This document shows, one piece after another, positions 52,774 to 62,873 of a DNA stretch of 64,000 nucleotides. The DNA comes from Roseovarius spongiae (lineage in GTDB: Bacteria; Pseudomonadota; Alphaproteobacteria; Rhodobacterales; Rhodobacteraceae). Positions within the stretch are counted from its first letter, which is position 1. Each line of letters begins with the position of its first letter. The position numbers and the translations under genes are program-made. Location of the stretch: positions 124,001 through 188,000 of the forward strand of contig NZ_RAPE01000005.1 in NCBI RefSeq assembly GCF_003651245.1, in the 5' to 3' direction. The notes under the pieces are model-generated. The model made no database searches, had not been told where the DNA came from, and worked only from the letters and a program-made list of their open reading frames with translations.

Positions 52774-53324
52774 CACTCGGTGACGGTCACATCGGTCATC
52801 ACGTCGGGCTTGCCCACGACCGCGCCGTTGGGGCCGGTCCCGCGCTTGATCGCGTCGACCACGTCCATGCCGTCCGTCACCTTGCCGACGACCGTGTATT
52901 GGCCGTTCAGGTGCGGCGCGGCGGCGAACATGATGAAGAACTGGCTGTTGGCGCTGTCCGGATTCTGACTGCGGGCCATGCCGATCACGCCGCGCTCGAA
53001 CGGCCGGTCCGAGAATTCGGCGCCAAGGTCGGGCAGGTCGGAGCCGCCCGACCCCGCGCGAGCCATGTCGCCGCCGTCGAGCTTGCCGAACTCCACGTCG
53101 CCGGTCTGGGCCATGAAGCCGTCGATCACCCGGTGAAACACGACGCCGTCATAGGCGCCCGCCTCGGCCAGTTCCGTGATCCGGGCGACGTGTTCGGGAG
53201 CGACGTCCTCGAAGAGATCCACGGTCACGGTCCCGTTGGCCTCGCCCGCGATGTCGATCGAAAGACCGGTAGCGACGGCCGGGCTTGCGGCCAGGAGCGC
53301 GAGTGCGGTGATGAGGTTACGCAT
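52773..53324 (-). CDS. Exported peptidyl-prolyl cis-trans isomerase (cyclophilin type)
   Basis: A 183-residue cyclophilin with a signal peptide (MRNLITALALLAASPAVATG, cleavage near residue 19), so it likely folds proteins in the periplasm. Catalytic motif region GVVFHRVIDGFMAQTGDVEFG, then MARSQNPDSANSQFFIMFA and GKVTDGMDVVDAI. It is closely similar to the cytoplasmic cyclophilin encoded just upstream, indicating a local duplication with one copy gaining a signal sequence. The starts/stops of the pair overlap by 8 nt. Confidence 0.92.
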   Translation of the reverse strand: MRNLITALALLAASPAVATGLSIDIAGEANGTVTVDLFEDVAPEHVARITELAEAGAYDGVVFHRVIDGFMAQTGDVEFGKLDGGDMARAGSGGSDLPDLGAEFSDRPFERGVIGMARSQNPDSANSQFFIMFAAAPHLNGQYTVVGKVTDGMDVVDAIKRGTGPNGAVVGKPDVMTDVTVTE

Positions 53325-53823
53325 CGGAGGCCACCTTCATGCTGATCATGCGGTCGGGGTTCGCGGGGGGCTCGCCGCGGGCGATCTTGTCGACATGCTC
53401 CATGCCCTCGATCACGCGGCCGTAGACGGTGTATTGGCCGTTCAGGAAATGGTTGTCCGAGAAGTTGATGAAGAACTGCGAATTGGCGCTGTTCGGGTTC
53501 TGGCTGCGCGCCGCGCCGATGGTGCCGCGGTCATGCGGCAGCTTGGAGAACTCGGCCTTGAGGTCGGGCTTGTCGCTGCCGCCGGTGCCCGCGCGGCCGG
53601 GATTGTAGTCCTTTTCCATGTTGGCGTGCTGCACGTCGCCGGTCTGGGCCATGAATCCGTCGATGACGCGGTGAAAGGCGACGTTGTCATAAGACCCGGC
53701 GCGGGCCAGTTCCTTCATCCGTTCGGCATGGGCGGGGGCCACGTCGGGCAGAAGCTCGATCACAACGGGGCCGTCCTTCAGCTCCATCAGGATGGTGTTC
53801 TCGGGGTCCTTGATCTCGGCCAT
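53317..53823 (-). CDS. Cytoplasmic peptidyl-prolyl cis-trans isomerase (cyclophilin type)
   Basis: A 168-residue cyclophilin without signal peptide: MAEIKDPENTILMELKDGPVV at the start, YDNVAFHRVIDGFMAQTGDVQH, AARSQNPNSANSQFFINF, and MEHVDKIARGEPP at the end. It accelerates proline isomerisation. The ATG at 53823 is chosen; upstream codons are low-quality. It leads an operon with the exported cyclophilin and the DUF4336 gene and is divergent from pgk. Confidence 0.92.
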   Translation of the reverse strand: MAEIKDPENTILMELKDGPVVIELLPDVAPAHAERMKELARAGSYDNVAFHRVIDGFMAQTGDVQHANMEKDYNPGRAGTGGSDKPDLKAEFSKLPHDRGTIGAARSQNPNSANSQFFINFSDNHFLNGQYTVYGRVIEGMEHVDKIARGEPPANPDRMISMKVASDA

Positions 53824-53954
53824 CGGGGCCTCCTTGAGTGTCTCGGTTGCACGGTTACCTAGGGGTTCGGACGGGGAATGAAAAGGGCGGCGGTTGACCT
53901 CTGCGCGCCTTCGCGCCAAGAGAACGCGCGACGAACCGGGACGGGGATTGGGCG

Positions 53955-55139
53955 ATGGGCTGGAAAACGCTGGACGACATGGACCTTGCGGGCAAGCGCG
54001 TGCTTACCCGCGTCGACATCAACGTGCCGGTGGAGGATGGCCGCGTCACCGACGCCACCCGGATCGAGCGGATCGCGCCCACCATACGCGACATCCTCGC
54101 GGCGGGCGGAACGCCGATGCTGATCGCGCATTTCGGCCGGCCCAAGGGGAAGGTCGTGCTCGACATGTCGCTGCGCGTGGTGCTGCCCGCGCTCGAGGCG
54201 GCGCTCGGCCGCAAGGTCACGCTGATCGAGACGCTGGACGGCGCCGAGAACCTCACCGAGGAGGCGCGCGCCGCCGATGTGCTGCTGCTCGAGAACATCC
54301 GCTTCCACCCCGGCGAGGAAGCCAACGATCCCGAATTCGCCCGCCGCCTCGCGGGGCTGGGCGACGTCTACTGCAATGACGCGTTCTCGGCCGCGCACCG
54401 CGCGCATGCGAGCACCGAAGGCGTCGCGCATCACCTGCCCTGCTGCGCCGGGCGGCTGATGCAGGCGGAGCTTTCCGCGCTCGAAGCCGCGCTCGGCGCG
54501 CCGAAACGCCCGGTGGCGGCGGTGGTGGGCGGCGCCAAGGTGTCGACCAAGCTCGACCTCCTGGGCAACCTCGTGGAGAAGGTCGACACGCTCGCCATCG
54601 GGGGCGGCATGGCCAACACCTTCCTCGCCGCGCAGGGGCTTGGCGTGGGCGAGTCGCTTTGCGAACACGACATGGGGGGCGCCGCGCGCGGGATCATGAC
54701 CAAGGCCGCCGAGGCGGGTTGCGAGATCGTGCTGCCCGCCGATATCGTGGTGGCCCGCGAATTCGCCGAGAACGCCCCGCACGAGGTGGTGGCGGCGCAT
54801 CTCTGCCCCGGGGACGCCATGATCCTCGACGCCGGCCCGCGCAGCATCGAGCGGCTCAGGGCGGTGTTCGGCGCCGCCCGCACGGTGATCTGGAACGGCC
54901 CGCTGGGCGCGTTCGAAATCGCGCCCTTCGACGCGGCCACCAACGCCGCCGCGCGCCATGTCGCAGAGCTGAGCCGCGCCGGTCGGCTGGTGTCGGTCGC
55001 CGGCGGCGGCGACACGGTCGCGGCGCTCAACCACGCCGGCGCGGCCGACGATTTCACCTATATCTCGACTGCGGGCGGCGCGTTCCTCGAATGGATGGAG
55101 GGGAAGGATCTGCCGGGGGTCGCCGCGCTCAAGCGCTGA
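53955..55139 (+). CDS. pgk: Phosphoglycerate kinase
   Basis: A 394-residue glycolytic/Calvin-cycle kinase. N-terminal substrate-binding motif [20 protein letters not shown], the hallmark [49 protein letters not shown] and the nucleotide-site [18 protein letters not shown] near the C-terminus, finishing GGGDTVAAL and [13 protein letters not shown]. It precedes an exported protein and the class I aldolase, which supports a glycolysis/gluconeogenesis grouping. Confidence 0.97.
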   Translation: MGWKTLDDMDLAGKRVLTRVDINVPVEDGRVTDATRIERIAPTIRDILAAGGTPMLIAHFGRPKGKVVLDMSLRVVLPALEAALGRKVTLIETLDGAENLTEEARAADVLLLENIRFHPGEEANDPEFARRLAGLGDVYCNDAFSAAHRAHASTEGVAHHLPCCAGRLMQAELSALEAALGAPKRPVAAVVGGAKVSTKLDLLGNLVEKVDTLAIGGGMANTFLAAQGLGVGESLCEHDMGGAARGIMTKAAEAGCEIVLPADIVVAREFAENAPHEVVAAHLCPGDAMILDAGPRSIERLRAVFGAARTVIWNGPLGAFEIAPFDAATNAAARHVAELSRAGRLVSVAGGGDTVAALNHAGAADDFTYISTAGGAFLEWMEGKDLPGVAALKR

Positions 55140-55302
55140 CGGCGGTTCGGTTTGCGTAACGTGGGCCGGGGAAGGTTCGCCGCGGATCTATGGCGCAATT
55201 CTTTGCGCCCCCGGCGGTTGATCGCCCTTTTCCGCGCCAGACCCCTGATTTCTGCAAGGTATGTGAATCCGCCATTGCCTAACGCGCGCGCAGCCGCTTA
55301 GC

Positions 55303-55320
55303 TGACGGTTGAAACCGTCA
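55303..55320. promoter_or_regulatory. 18-bp near-perfect palindrome upstream of the exported protein gene
   Basis: TGACGGTTGAAACCGTCA: 8-bp arms with a GA centre, ending 15 nt before the chosen ATG at 55336. Either a transcription-factor site or a leader hairpin just ahead of the GAAGGA ribosome site. Confidence 0.5.
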
Positions 55321-55335
55321 CGCGAAGGAAGCCCC

Positions 55336-56946
55336 ATGCGTCACATGAAATCCGCGATCCTCGCCGCCATGCTCGGCGCCACGCTGGCCGGGCCCGCCTC
55401 GGCGCAGGGCGATCCGAGACCATCGCTGATGGACGTCATCACGCCCGACAACATCGCCGGGTCGCTCGCCAGCCTCGCGATTTCGGGACTGCGAACGCAG
55501 ATGGAGGTCGAGTACGAGCACCTCGCGACCGACGTCATGCGCGGGGTCGTGACGCTTTCGGGGGTCACGCTGCGCCCGCAGCTGCCCTACGACCAGGCCC
55601 GCCAGTGCGAGGTCTCGGTCGAGCGGATCGGCTTCGACCTTGGCCAGCCCGCGCTCGGCTTCACGGCATGGAGCGCGTCGGTCACGGTGGTCGGGGCGCG
55701 GGCGAACATGGCCTGCGTGGAGCGCGAGGTCGGCCTTGCGCTGCGCTCGGCGGGATATACGGAACTCGAGGTGGATCGCCTGATCATGGAGGCGGATTAC
55801 CTGCATGGCAGCGGCGAAATCCGGATGAACGGGTCGGCCACGGTCAAGGACATGACGACGATCGACCTGGCGGCGACCGGCGCGATCCTGCCGCGCCTCA
55901 GCCAGTATGGCGGCCCCGGCGATCCGGCGATCCGGGTGCGCCGCGCCATCCTCGGGATCGAGGATCACGGCGGCTGGAACCGGCTGTCGGCGCTGATCCC
56001 CGAGAACCTGCGCCAGCCCGACGTGATCAAGGGGCTGGGCACCGAGGAACTGACCAACATGCTGGGCAATGGCGGCGCCCGGGCGCTGACCGCGACCGAA
56101 CGGCGGTTCATCGACGACCTGATGAGCCACGTGGCCGATTTCATTCGCGAGCCGAGCGAGATCACCATCGAGGCGCAACTGCCCCCTGGCGGCATCGTGA
56201 TCGAGCCGGAACTCTACGAAAGCCCCGCGGACCTCTTGCTGGCGCTGGCGCCCGATGCGCGCACCGCGCCGCTGGCGCAATCACAACTGGTGGACGGCGC
56301 GCTGCTGGCGCGGATCGACGATGACAGCCTGACGGATGGCGAACGGCTCGACCTCGCCCGTGCGCTGCTTTCCGGGACCGGAGTCCCGCGGGCCGAGGCG
56401 CTGGTGCCCGATCTGCTCGCCCCGGTGGCGAACGCGCAGGGGGACGATGCGGCGCAGGCGGCGCTGCTGACCGCGCGGGCGCAGCTCCCGTTCGCGCCGG
56501 CCGAGGCCTATCGCAACGCGCTCGCCGCAAGCAGCGCGCGCCTCAAGGGGGCGATCCCGCTGCTCGACGCGCTCGAGGCGCAGTTAACCACCGCGGACGT
56601 GATCACGGCGCAGGACGCGCACCTGGTCGGGACCGGCGCCGCGTCTCCGGCCGACGCGCTCGGGCAGACGCGGGACATCCGCGCGGTTCGACGGCTGGCG
56701 CTGGCGCATTTCACCGGGCTTGACGCGCCGCGCTCCTACCGCATGGCCTATTACTATGCGCTCATCGCCGAGGCGGCGGGCGATATCGGCGCCACGCCGC
56801 TGCGCGAGGATATCGAGGCGCGCTTCGCGGGCCGCGGGGCGGAGGTCGCCGCATTGTGGACGGCGCTTCGGGCCAAGATCCAGCGGCAGGCCCTGTCGGA
56901 CTGGATCGCGCTCGACCTGGCCGACCGGTTCGGGCGGGACGATTGA
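55336..56946 (+). CDS. Large exported protein, unknown function, between pgk and aldolase
   Basis: A 536-residue secreted protein with signal peptide (SAILAAMLGATLAGPASAQG, cleavage near residue 23). The N-terminal half (about residues 40-300) is beta-rich with repeats of QMEVEYEHLATDVMRGVVTLSGV type; the C-terminal half has helical repeats (DLARALLSGTGVPRAEALVPDLLAPV, AEAYRNALAASSARLKG) resembling Sel1/TPR-type modules. I do not recognise a named family. The GAAGGA ribosome site supports the start at 55336; MKSAIL at 55345 is an alternative. Confidence 0.75.
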   Translation: MRHMKSAILAAMLGATLAGPASAQGDPRPSLMDVITPDNIAGSLASLAISGLRTQMEVEYEHLATDVMRGVVTLSGVTLRPQLPYDQARQCEVSVERIGFDLGQPALGFTAWSASVTVVGARANMACVEREVGLALRSAGYTELEVDRLIMEADYLHGSGEIRMNGSATVKDMTTIDLAATGAILPRLSQYGGPGDPAIRVRRAILGIEDHGGWNRLSALIPENLRQPDVIKGLGTEELTNMLGNGGARALTATERRFIDDLMSHVADFIREPSEITIEAQLPPGGIVIEPELYESPADLLLALAPDARTAPLAQSQLVDGALLARIDDDSLTDGERLDLARALLSGTGVPRAEALVPDLLAPVANAQGDDAAQAALLTARAQLPFAPAEAYRNALAASSARLKGAIPLLDALEAQLTTADVITAQDAHLVGTGAASPADALGQTRDIRAVRRLALAHFTGLDAPRSYRMAYYYALIAEAAGDIGATPLREDIEARFAGRGAEVAALWTALRAKIQRQALSDWIALDLADRFGRDD

Positions 56947-57037
56947 GCCGGCCCGCCGTTAGCGCCACCAGGTTTGCAACGCGGGTCCGGCTGCCCTAGA
57001 GGTAGCCACTGATCCCATCGCGAGCGGAGCCGAACAG

Positions 57038-57931
57038 ATGCCCAACCAGACCCAAGCCGAGAAGATGCGCAACGCCGACGGTTTCGTCGCCGCCCTGGAC
57101 CAGAGCGGCGGCTCGACGCCCAAGGCGCTCCGGCTCTACGGGATCGACGAGGACGCCTACGACTCCGAGGCCGAGATGTTCGACCTCATTCACGCCATGC
57201 GGTCGCGGATCGCGCAGGCGCCCGCTTTTACCGGCGACAAGGTGATCGGCGCGATCCTGTTCGAGATGACGATGGACAGACAGATCGCCGGCCTGCCCTC
57301 GGCGCGATACCTCTGGGAAGAGCGCGGCGTCGTGCCTTTCCTCAAGGTCGACAAGGGGCTGGCCGACGAGGTCGACGGCGTGCGCCTGATGAAGCCGATG
57401 CCCGACCTCGACGCGCTGCTGGAGCGCGCGGTCGCGGCGGGGATCTTCGGCACCAAGATGCGCTCGGTCATCGACGCGGCCTCGGCCCAAGGCATCAAGG
57501 CCAACGTGGCGCAGCAGTTCGAGGTCGGCAAGCAGATCCTCGGGCACGGGCTGATCCCGATCATCGAGCCCGAGATCACCATCTCGATCCCCGACAAGGC
57601 CGAGGCCGAGGATATCCTGCTGGCGGAACTGACCAACGCGCTCGATGGGCTGTCCGATGGCACGCAGGTGATGCTGAAGCTGACGCTGCCCGAAACCGCC
57701 AACCATTACGAATCGCTGGTCAATCACTCCGCGGTGATGCGCGTGGTGGCGCTGTCGGGCGGCTATTCGCGCGAAGAGGCCAATGCGCGGCTTGCCCGCA
57801 ACACCGGCGTAATCGCCAGCTTTTCCCGCGCGCTGACCGAAGGCCTATCGGCGGATCAGAGCGACGAGGCGTTCAACGCGACCATCGGCGAGACCATCGA
57901 CAGCATCTACCGCGCCTCCGCGGCGGGCTGA
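57038..57931 (+). CDS. Fructose-bisphosphate aldolase, class I
   Basis: A 297-residue class I (Schiff-base) aldolase. N-terminal [23 protein letters not shown], core [13 protein letters not shown] and [20 protein letters not shown], and the Schiff-base lysine region [15 protein letters not shown], followed by [20 protein letters not shown]. Length matches the short bacterial type. Its place next to pgk supports glycolysis. Confidence 0.93.
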   Translation: MPNQTQAEKMRNADGFVAALDQSGGSTPKALRLYGIDEDAYDSEAEMFDLIHAMRSRIAQAPAFTGDKVIGAILFEMTMDRQIAGLPSARYLWEERGVVPFLKVDKGLADEVDGVRLMKPMPDLDALLERAVAAGIFGTKMRSVIDAASAQGIKANVAQQFEVGKQILGHGLIPIIEPEITISIPDKAEAEDILLAELTNALDGLSDGTQVMLKLTLPETANHYESLVNHSAVMRVVALSGGYSREEANARLARNTGVIASFSRALTEGLSADQSDEAFNATIGETIDSIYRASAAG

Positions 57932-57972
57932 CCGGGAAAAATTCACGAGTTTTTTCATGCATGCGGCGGGCC

Positions 57973-58674
57973 TCAGCTCCAATCGACATCCGCGAGGAAG
58001 ATGTAGCCGGCGCCGTAGATCGTCTTGATCAAGCGGGGGTTTTTCGGGTCTTCGCGCAGCTTCGTGCGCAGGCGCGAGATGCGCACATCCATCGCACGAT
58101 CAAAGCTCTCGCCCGCCACCCCGCCCAGCGCCTCCTGCATCGCCTCGCGCGAAATCAGCCGCTTGGGCCGTCCCAGAAAGAGGCGCAGCACCTCGCCCTC
58201 GGCATGGGAAAAGGGCGTTTCCTCTCCGGCGTCGTCGATCAGCACGAAACGGTCGAAGGCCGCCGTCCAGCCGCTGAAGCGCGCGATGTCGGCGCTGCGG
58301 GCGGCGGGGCCGTCGCGGCGCAGGCGGGCGCGGATGCGCGCGACGACCTCGGCGGGGTCGAAGGGCTTCGTGATATAATCGTCAGCGCCGAGCTCGAGCC
58401 CCGTCACCCGGTCCTGCACCTGCGCGCGCCCCGAGATGATGATGACCGCCGCGCCGCGTTCGAGCGCCAGACGATGCACCAGCGCCAGCCCGTCCCGGTC
58501 CGGCAGCGACAGATCGACGAGGCAGACATCGGGCGCGGTCGTGCGCAACGCCGCCTCGAACTCGGTCGCGCGACCGAAGGCCAGCGTGCGAAAGCCCGCC
58601 TCCTCGAGCGCGTCGACGAGCATCCGGCGGATCTCGGGCTCGTCGTCGAGGATGCTGACCAGCGGCGCGGTCAC
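57973..58674 (-). CDS. OmpR/PhoB-family response regulator
   Basis: A 233-residue regulator. Receiver: ILDDEPEIRRMLVD, phospho-Asp in VCLVDLSLPDRDGLA, Lys in YITKPFDPAEVV. Winged-helix output: LISREAMQEALGG, FDRAMDVRISRLRTKLREDP and IKTIYGAGYIFLADV. The GTG start at 58674 overlaps the kinase stop (GTGA), so it is co-translated with the hybrid kinase. The target genes are unknown. Confidence 0.92.
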   Translation of the reverse strand: MTAPLVSILDDEPEIRRMLVDALEEAGFRTLAFGRATEFEAALRTTAPDVCLVDLSLPDRDGLALVHRLALERGAAVIIISGRAQVQDRVTGLELGADDYITKPFDPAEVVARIRARLRRDGPAARSADIARFSGWTAAFDRFVLIDDAGEETPFSHAEGEVLRLFLGRPKRLISREAMQEALGGVAGESFDRAMDVRISRLRTKLREDPKNPRLIKTIYGAGYIFLADVDWS

Positions 58675-60605
58675 TGCCCGGTCCCTTGCTGCGCCGGGGC
58701 GGCGGCGAGAACATCGCGCAACTCTCCCGCGCCGAACGGCTTGCGCAGGAGCGGTGCGAGCCGCGCCGCGGCCGCGTGGCGCGGATCGGCGGGCGGCAAG
58801 GAGGTCATCAGGAAAACCGGGCACGGCGCCTCCGCCGCGAGGTCGAGCCCCGTTTCCTCGCCTTCGAGCACGATGTCCGACAGGATCGCCGCGATTTCGG
58901 GCAGTTCCGCCAGCAGCGCGCGCGCCTCCGCGACCGAGGCCGCCTCGATCACGCTGTGGCCCGCCTCGCGCAGCATGCCGCGCACGGCGCCGCGCAACTC
59001 CGCGCTGTCCTCGACCAGCAGGATCAGCCCGCCCGCCTGCGCGCGCGGCGCGCGACGCAGGGGCAGCCGCAGCGTGACCGACGCGCCGCACGATGCGGCG
59101 TTGGCGATGCTCACCCGCCCCCCGGCGAGCTTGGTCATGTCGTAAACCATGACGAGCCCGAGGCCCGAGCCCTCGCCGCCCTTGGTGGTGAAGAACGGCT
59201 CGAACGCGCGGGCGAGCGCCTGCTCGGAAAAGCCGGGGCCGCTGTCCTCGACCGTGAAGTCGATCCAGGTCTGTTGCACCGAGCGCACCGTCAGGGTGAT
59301 CCGCCCCGCGTCCCCGCAGGCGTCGCGCGCGTTCAGCAGAAGGTTCAGCAGCGAATCCTGCAACATGCCCGCATCGATCAGCACGCGGCCGGGCGTCGCC
59401 TGCCGGTCGATCGCAAACCGCACGCCCGCCGGCAGGACCGAGCGCGCCAGCGTCTCGAGCTCATCGAGCGCCGCCCCGAGATCGGTCGGCGCGGGCATGT
59501 GTTCGCGCCGCCCGGTCATGTCCGCGATCCGGTCGAGCAGCGCGCCCCCCCTGCGCGCCGCCGACAGCGTGGCCGAGACCAGCGTCGCCGCCTCCGCCGG
59601 CAGGTCCATGCGTTGCAGTTTCGACTGCATCCCGAGGATGATGGTCAGCAGGTTCGAGAAATCATGCGCCATGCCGCTGGTCATCTGCGCTGCCGTCTCG
59701 CGCCGGCGGGTCTGTTGCAGGGCCGCGCGGGTCTGAGCCTCTTCGGTGATGTCCATCGACAGGATATAGACCCCGCCATGCACCTTGTCGGGGGTAAAGG
59801 CGACGCGGAAACGCCTCGCGCTGGCCGCGTCGGTGAACTCGAACACCGACGCCGCGCCGGCGAATGCCCGGTCGAGCCGCGGCGCGATGGCTCGGTAGGT
59901 GGCCGGATCCAGCGCCTCCTCGATACGCATGCCGACAATGTCAGGCCTCGCGCTCGGCATGATCCGCGCCAGCCGCTTGTTCGAAAAGGTGTAGCGCCGA
60001 TCGGCGCCGACATGAGCGATATGGGCCGGCATCATCTCGGCGGTCAGCCGGGTGCGCGCCTCGATCCGGGTGATCCGGCGCTTGGCCTCCTCGAGCGCGG
60101 TCACCGTCGCCTCGAGCTGGCGGTTGGCGGCCGAAAGTTCCTCGGCGTATTCGGCCAACTGGCCCGACAGTTCCTCGGAGCGGGCGCGCAGCAGCGCCTC
60201 CTGCCGGCGGGCGCGGGTGATGTCGGTATAGACGGTGACCCAGCCGCCCTCTGGCAGGGGGGAGCCTTCGACGCTGATGGTGCGTCCGTTGGCGCGGGTG
60301 CGCTCCATGTAATGCGGCTCGAAGGCGCGGGCGATCTCGACCCGCACGGCGACGAAAGGTTCGAGGTCGGCGACCTCGCCGTAATCGCCCCGCTCGGCGA
60401 GAAAGCGGACCGTATCGGCGAAATCCGCGCCCGGCGTGGCCAGCCGGTCGGGCAGTTCGAACATCTCCTGAAAGCGCGCGTTGCAGGCCGCCAGCCGCAG
60501 GTCGCGGTCGTAGATCGTCAGCGCCTGCTGGATCAGGTTCAGCCCGGCCTGCGTCATCTCGTGGCTGGACAGGCCTGCGGGCGCGTATTCCGCCGCGTCG
60601 CTCAT
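58671..60605 (-). CDS. Hybrid sensor histidine kinase with PAS domains and C-terminal receiver
   Basis: A 644-residue cytosolic-looking hybrid kinase with no clear membrane segment. PAS-7-type domain at residues about 20-140 (LNLIQQALTIYDRDLRLAACNARFQEMF), a coiled-coil linker, a second PAS around 190-285, HisKA H-box MTSGMAHDFSNLLTIILGMQSKL, HATPase with LLNLLLNARDACGDAG and ASGSGLGL-type (GEGSGLGLVMVYDMTKLAGG), and a receiver starting LILLVEDSAELR with phospho-Asp in AILSDIVLEGEET. It precedes the response regulator, giving a possible phosphorelay. Confidence 0.92.
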   Translation of the reverse strand: MSDAAEYAPAGLSSHEMTQAGLNLIQQALTIYDRDLRLAACNARFQEMFELPDRLATPGADFADTVRFLAERGDYGEVADLEPFVAVRVEIARAFEPHYMERTRANGRTISVEGSPLPEGGWVTVYTDITRARRQEALLRARSEELSGQLAEYAEELSAANRQLEATVTALEEAKRRITRIEARTRLTAEMMPAHIAHVGADRRYTFSNKRLARIMPSARPDIVGMRIEEALDPATYRAIAPRLDRAFAGAASVFEFTDAASARRFRVAFTPDKVHGGVYILSMDITEEAQTRAALQQTRRRETAAQMTSGMAHDFSNLLTIILGMQSKLQRMDLPAEAATLVSATLSAARRGGALLDRIADMTGRREHMPAPTDLGAALDELETLARSVLPAGVRFAIDRQATPGRVLIDAGMLQDSLLNLLLNARDACGDAGRITLTVRSVQQTWIDFTVEDSGPGFSEQALARAFEPFFTTKGGEGSGLGLVMVYDMTKLAGGRVSIANAASCGASVTLRLPLRRAPRAQAGGLILLVEDSAELRGAVRGMLREAGHSVIEAASVAEARALLAELPEIAAILSDIVLEGEETGLDLAAEAPCPVFLMTSLPPADPRHAAAARLAPLLRKPFGAGELRDVLAAAPAQQGTGQ

Positions 60606-60790
60606 CCCCGCCGCTCCGCTCGCTTCCGCCGCACGCTATCTCCCTCGCCGTCTGTTACAATTCGTAAGGATTGGGCAATCTTTGCGAAAGACTCGGCAAT
60701 CAGTGTTAGCTTAACAGCCTGCACGGTGAAAGAGTATCGCCCATGCCGGGCGGCCCGCGGCAAGGACGGGCATCTGGGAGGAAGACGACC

Positions 60791-62767
60791 TTGGCAAAAC
60801 ACCCCGAGCCGGTGGAGGGGCTCGCCTCTATTCCGGCGCTGTTGCAGCGCAACGCGACGCAATACGCGAACCGCCCGGCCTACCGCGAGAAGGAGTTCGG
60901 CATCTGGCAGTGCTGGACCTGGGCAGAAGCCGAGCGCGAGATCGAGGCGCTGGCGCTGGGCCTGATCGACATGGGCGTGGCCGAGGGCGATTTCGTCGCG
61001 GTGGTGGGACGCAACCGCCCCTATTTCTACTGGGCCATCGTCGCGGTGCAGTCGATCGGCGCGGTGCCCGTCACGCTCTACCATGACGCCTCTGCCGATG
61101 AGATGGCCTTCGTGATGGAACATTGCGGCGCCCGCCTGGCCATCGTCGAGGACCAGGAACAGGTCGACAAGGTGATCGAGGTACAGGACGGCCTCAGCAA
61201 GTTTGAGCAGATGATCTATATCGACCCGCGTGGCCTGCGCAAATACGACCACGGCAAATTGCACGCCTATTCCGACATCCAGGAAAAGGGCCGCGCCCGG
61301 CGCGCCGACCTTCTGGACGAACTCGAGGCGCGGCGCGGCAAGCTCGATTACGACAGCATTTGCGTGATGCTCTACACGTCCGGCACCACCGGCAAGCCCA
61401 AGGGCGTGGTGCTGAGCAACCGCAACATCATCGAGGCGTCCAAATCCTCGTCCGAGTTCGACAACCTGCGCCCCAAGGAGGAGGTGCTCGCCTACCTGCC
61501 GATGGCCTGGGTGGGCGATTTCATCTTTTCCATCGGGCAGGCCTACTGGTGCGGGTTCTGCGTCAACTGCCCCGAAAGCGCGGACACCATGCAGGTCGAC
61601 CTGCGCGAGATCGGGCCGACCTACTACTTCGCCCCGCCCCGCGTGTTCGAAACGCAACTGACCAGCGTGATGATCCGCATGGAGGACGCGGGCCGCACGA
61701 AGAAGTGGCTCTTCGATCACTTCATGGCGCACGCGCGCAAGGTGGGCGGCGATATCCTCGACGGCAAACCCGTGGGCGCGTGGGACCGGCTGAAATACGG
61801 CCTCGGCAACCTGCTGGTCTATGGCCCGCTCAAGAACACGCTCGGCCTCAGCCGGGTGCGCGTCGGCTATACCGCCGGAGAGGCGATCGGGCCGGAGATC
61901 TTCAGCTTCTACCGCTCGCTCGGGATCAACCTGAAGCAGCTCTACGGTCAGACCGAGGCGTCGGTCTTCATCACCCTGCAACCCGACGGAGAGGTGCGCG
62001 CCGATACCGTCGGCGTGCCTGCGCCGGGGGTGGAAATCCGCATCGCCGAGGATGGCGAGGTCTTCTATCGCAGCCCCGGCGTGTTCGAGTGCTATTACAA
62101 GAACGAGGAAAGCACCAAATCGACCAAGGATCCCGAGGGCTGGGTGGCCACCGGCGACGCCGGCTTCTTCGACGACGAAACTGGCCAATTGCGCATCATC
62201 GACCGCGCCAAGGACGTCGGAAAGATGGCGAACGGCGCGCTCTTCGCGCCGAAATATGTCGAGAACAAGCTGAAATTCTTTCCCAACATCCTCGAGGCCG
62301 TGGTCTTCGGCAACGAGCGTGAGGAATGCACCGCCTTCATCAATATCGACCTCACCGCCGTGGGCAACTGGGCCGAGCGCAACAATATCGGCTACGCGAG
62401 TTACCAGGAACTCGCCGGGCATCCGCGCGTGCTCGACACGATCCGCGAGCATGTGGAAGAGGTGAACCGCTCGCTCGCCGACGACCCGATGCTGGGCCAT
62501 TGCCAGGTGCACCGCTTCCTCGTGCTGCACAAGGAACTCGATGCAGACGACGGCGAGATGACCCGCACCCGCAAGGTGCGCCGCGGCGTGATCTCGGAGA
62601 AGTTCGACGATCTTCTTGGCGCGCTCTACGACGGCTCGGACGAGATATTCACCAAAACCGAAGTGACCTACGAGGACGGCCGCAAGGGAAGCATCTCCGC
62701 GACGCTCAAGATCGTGGAGGCGGCGGTGAAGCCGGTAGAGGACGCGAGACAGGTGGCGGCGGAATGA
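60791..62767 (+). CDS. Long-chain acyl-CoA synthetase (AMP-forming)
   Basis: A 658-residue AMP-dependent acyl-CoA ligase. The P-loop motif is MLYTSGTTGKPKGVVLSNRN, and YGQTEASVFITLQP, GWVATGDAGFFDDETGQLRIIDRAKDVGKMANG are adenylation motifs. I chose the TTG at 60791, preceded by GGGAGGAAG 7 nt upstream, giving the N-terminus MAKHPEPVEGLASIPALLQRN; an ATG at 60743 lacks a good ribosome site. It precedes livG-livH, so the ligase and the branched-chain-type ABC genes may form one operon importing and activating an acid. Confidence 0.9.
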   Translation: MAKHPEPVEGLASIPALLQRNATQYANRPAYREKEFGIWQCWTWAEAEREIEALALGLIDMGVAEGDFVAVVGRNRPYFYWAIVAVQSIGAVPVTLYHDASADEMAFVMEHCGARLAIVEDQEQVDKVIEVQDGLSKFEQMIYIDPRGLRKYDHGKLHAYSDIQEKGRARRADLLDELEARRGKLDYDSICVMLYTSGTTGKPKGVVLSNRNIIEASKSSSEFDNLRPKEEVLAYLPMAWVGDFIFSIGQAYWCGFCVNCPESADTMQVDLREIGPTYYFAPPRVFETQLTSVMIRMEDAGRTKKWLFDHFMAHARKVGGDILDGKPVGAWDRLKYGLGNLLVYGPLKNTLGLSRVRVGYTAGEAIGPEIFSFYRSLGINLKQLYGQTEASVFITLQPDGEVRADTVGVPAPGVEIRIAEDGEVFYRSPGVFECYYKNEESTKSTKDPEGWVATGDAGFFDDETGQLRIIDRAKDVGKMANGALFAPKYVENKLKFFPNILEAVVFGNEREECTAFINIDLTAVGNWAERNNIGYASYQELAGHPRVLDTIREHVEEVNRSLADDPMLGHCQVHRFLVLHKELDADDGEMTRTRKVRRGVISEKFDDLLGALYDGSDEIFTKTEVTYEDGRKGSISATLKIVEAAVKPVEDARQVAAE

Positions 62768-62873
62768 GGGGGGAGTGCATGTTTCACCTGCGCCCCGCAA
62801 CCAGCGCCGCCCCCCGGCCTCTCCCCATCTCGGAAGATGGCTGGGCGGGCTCTCCCCATGCCGGAGGCGCGCC

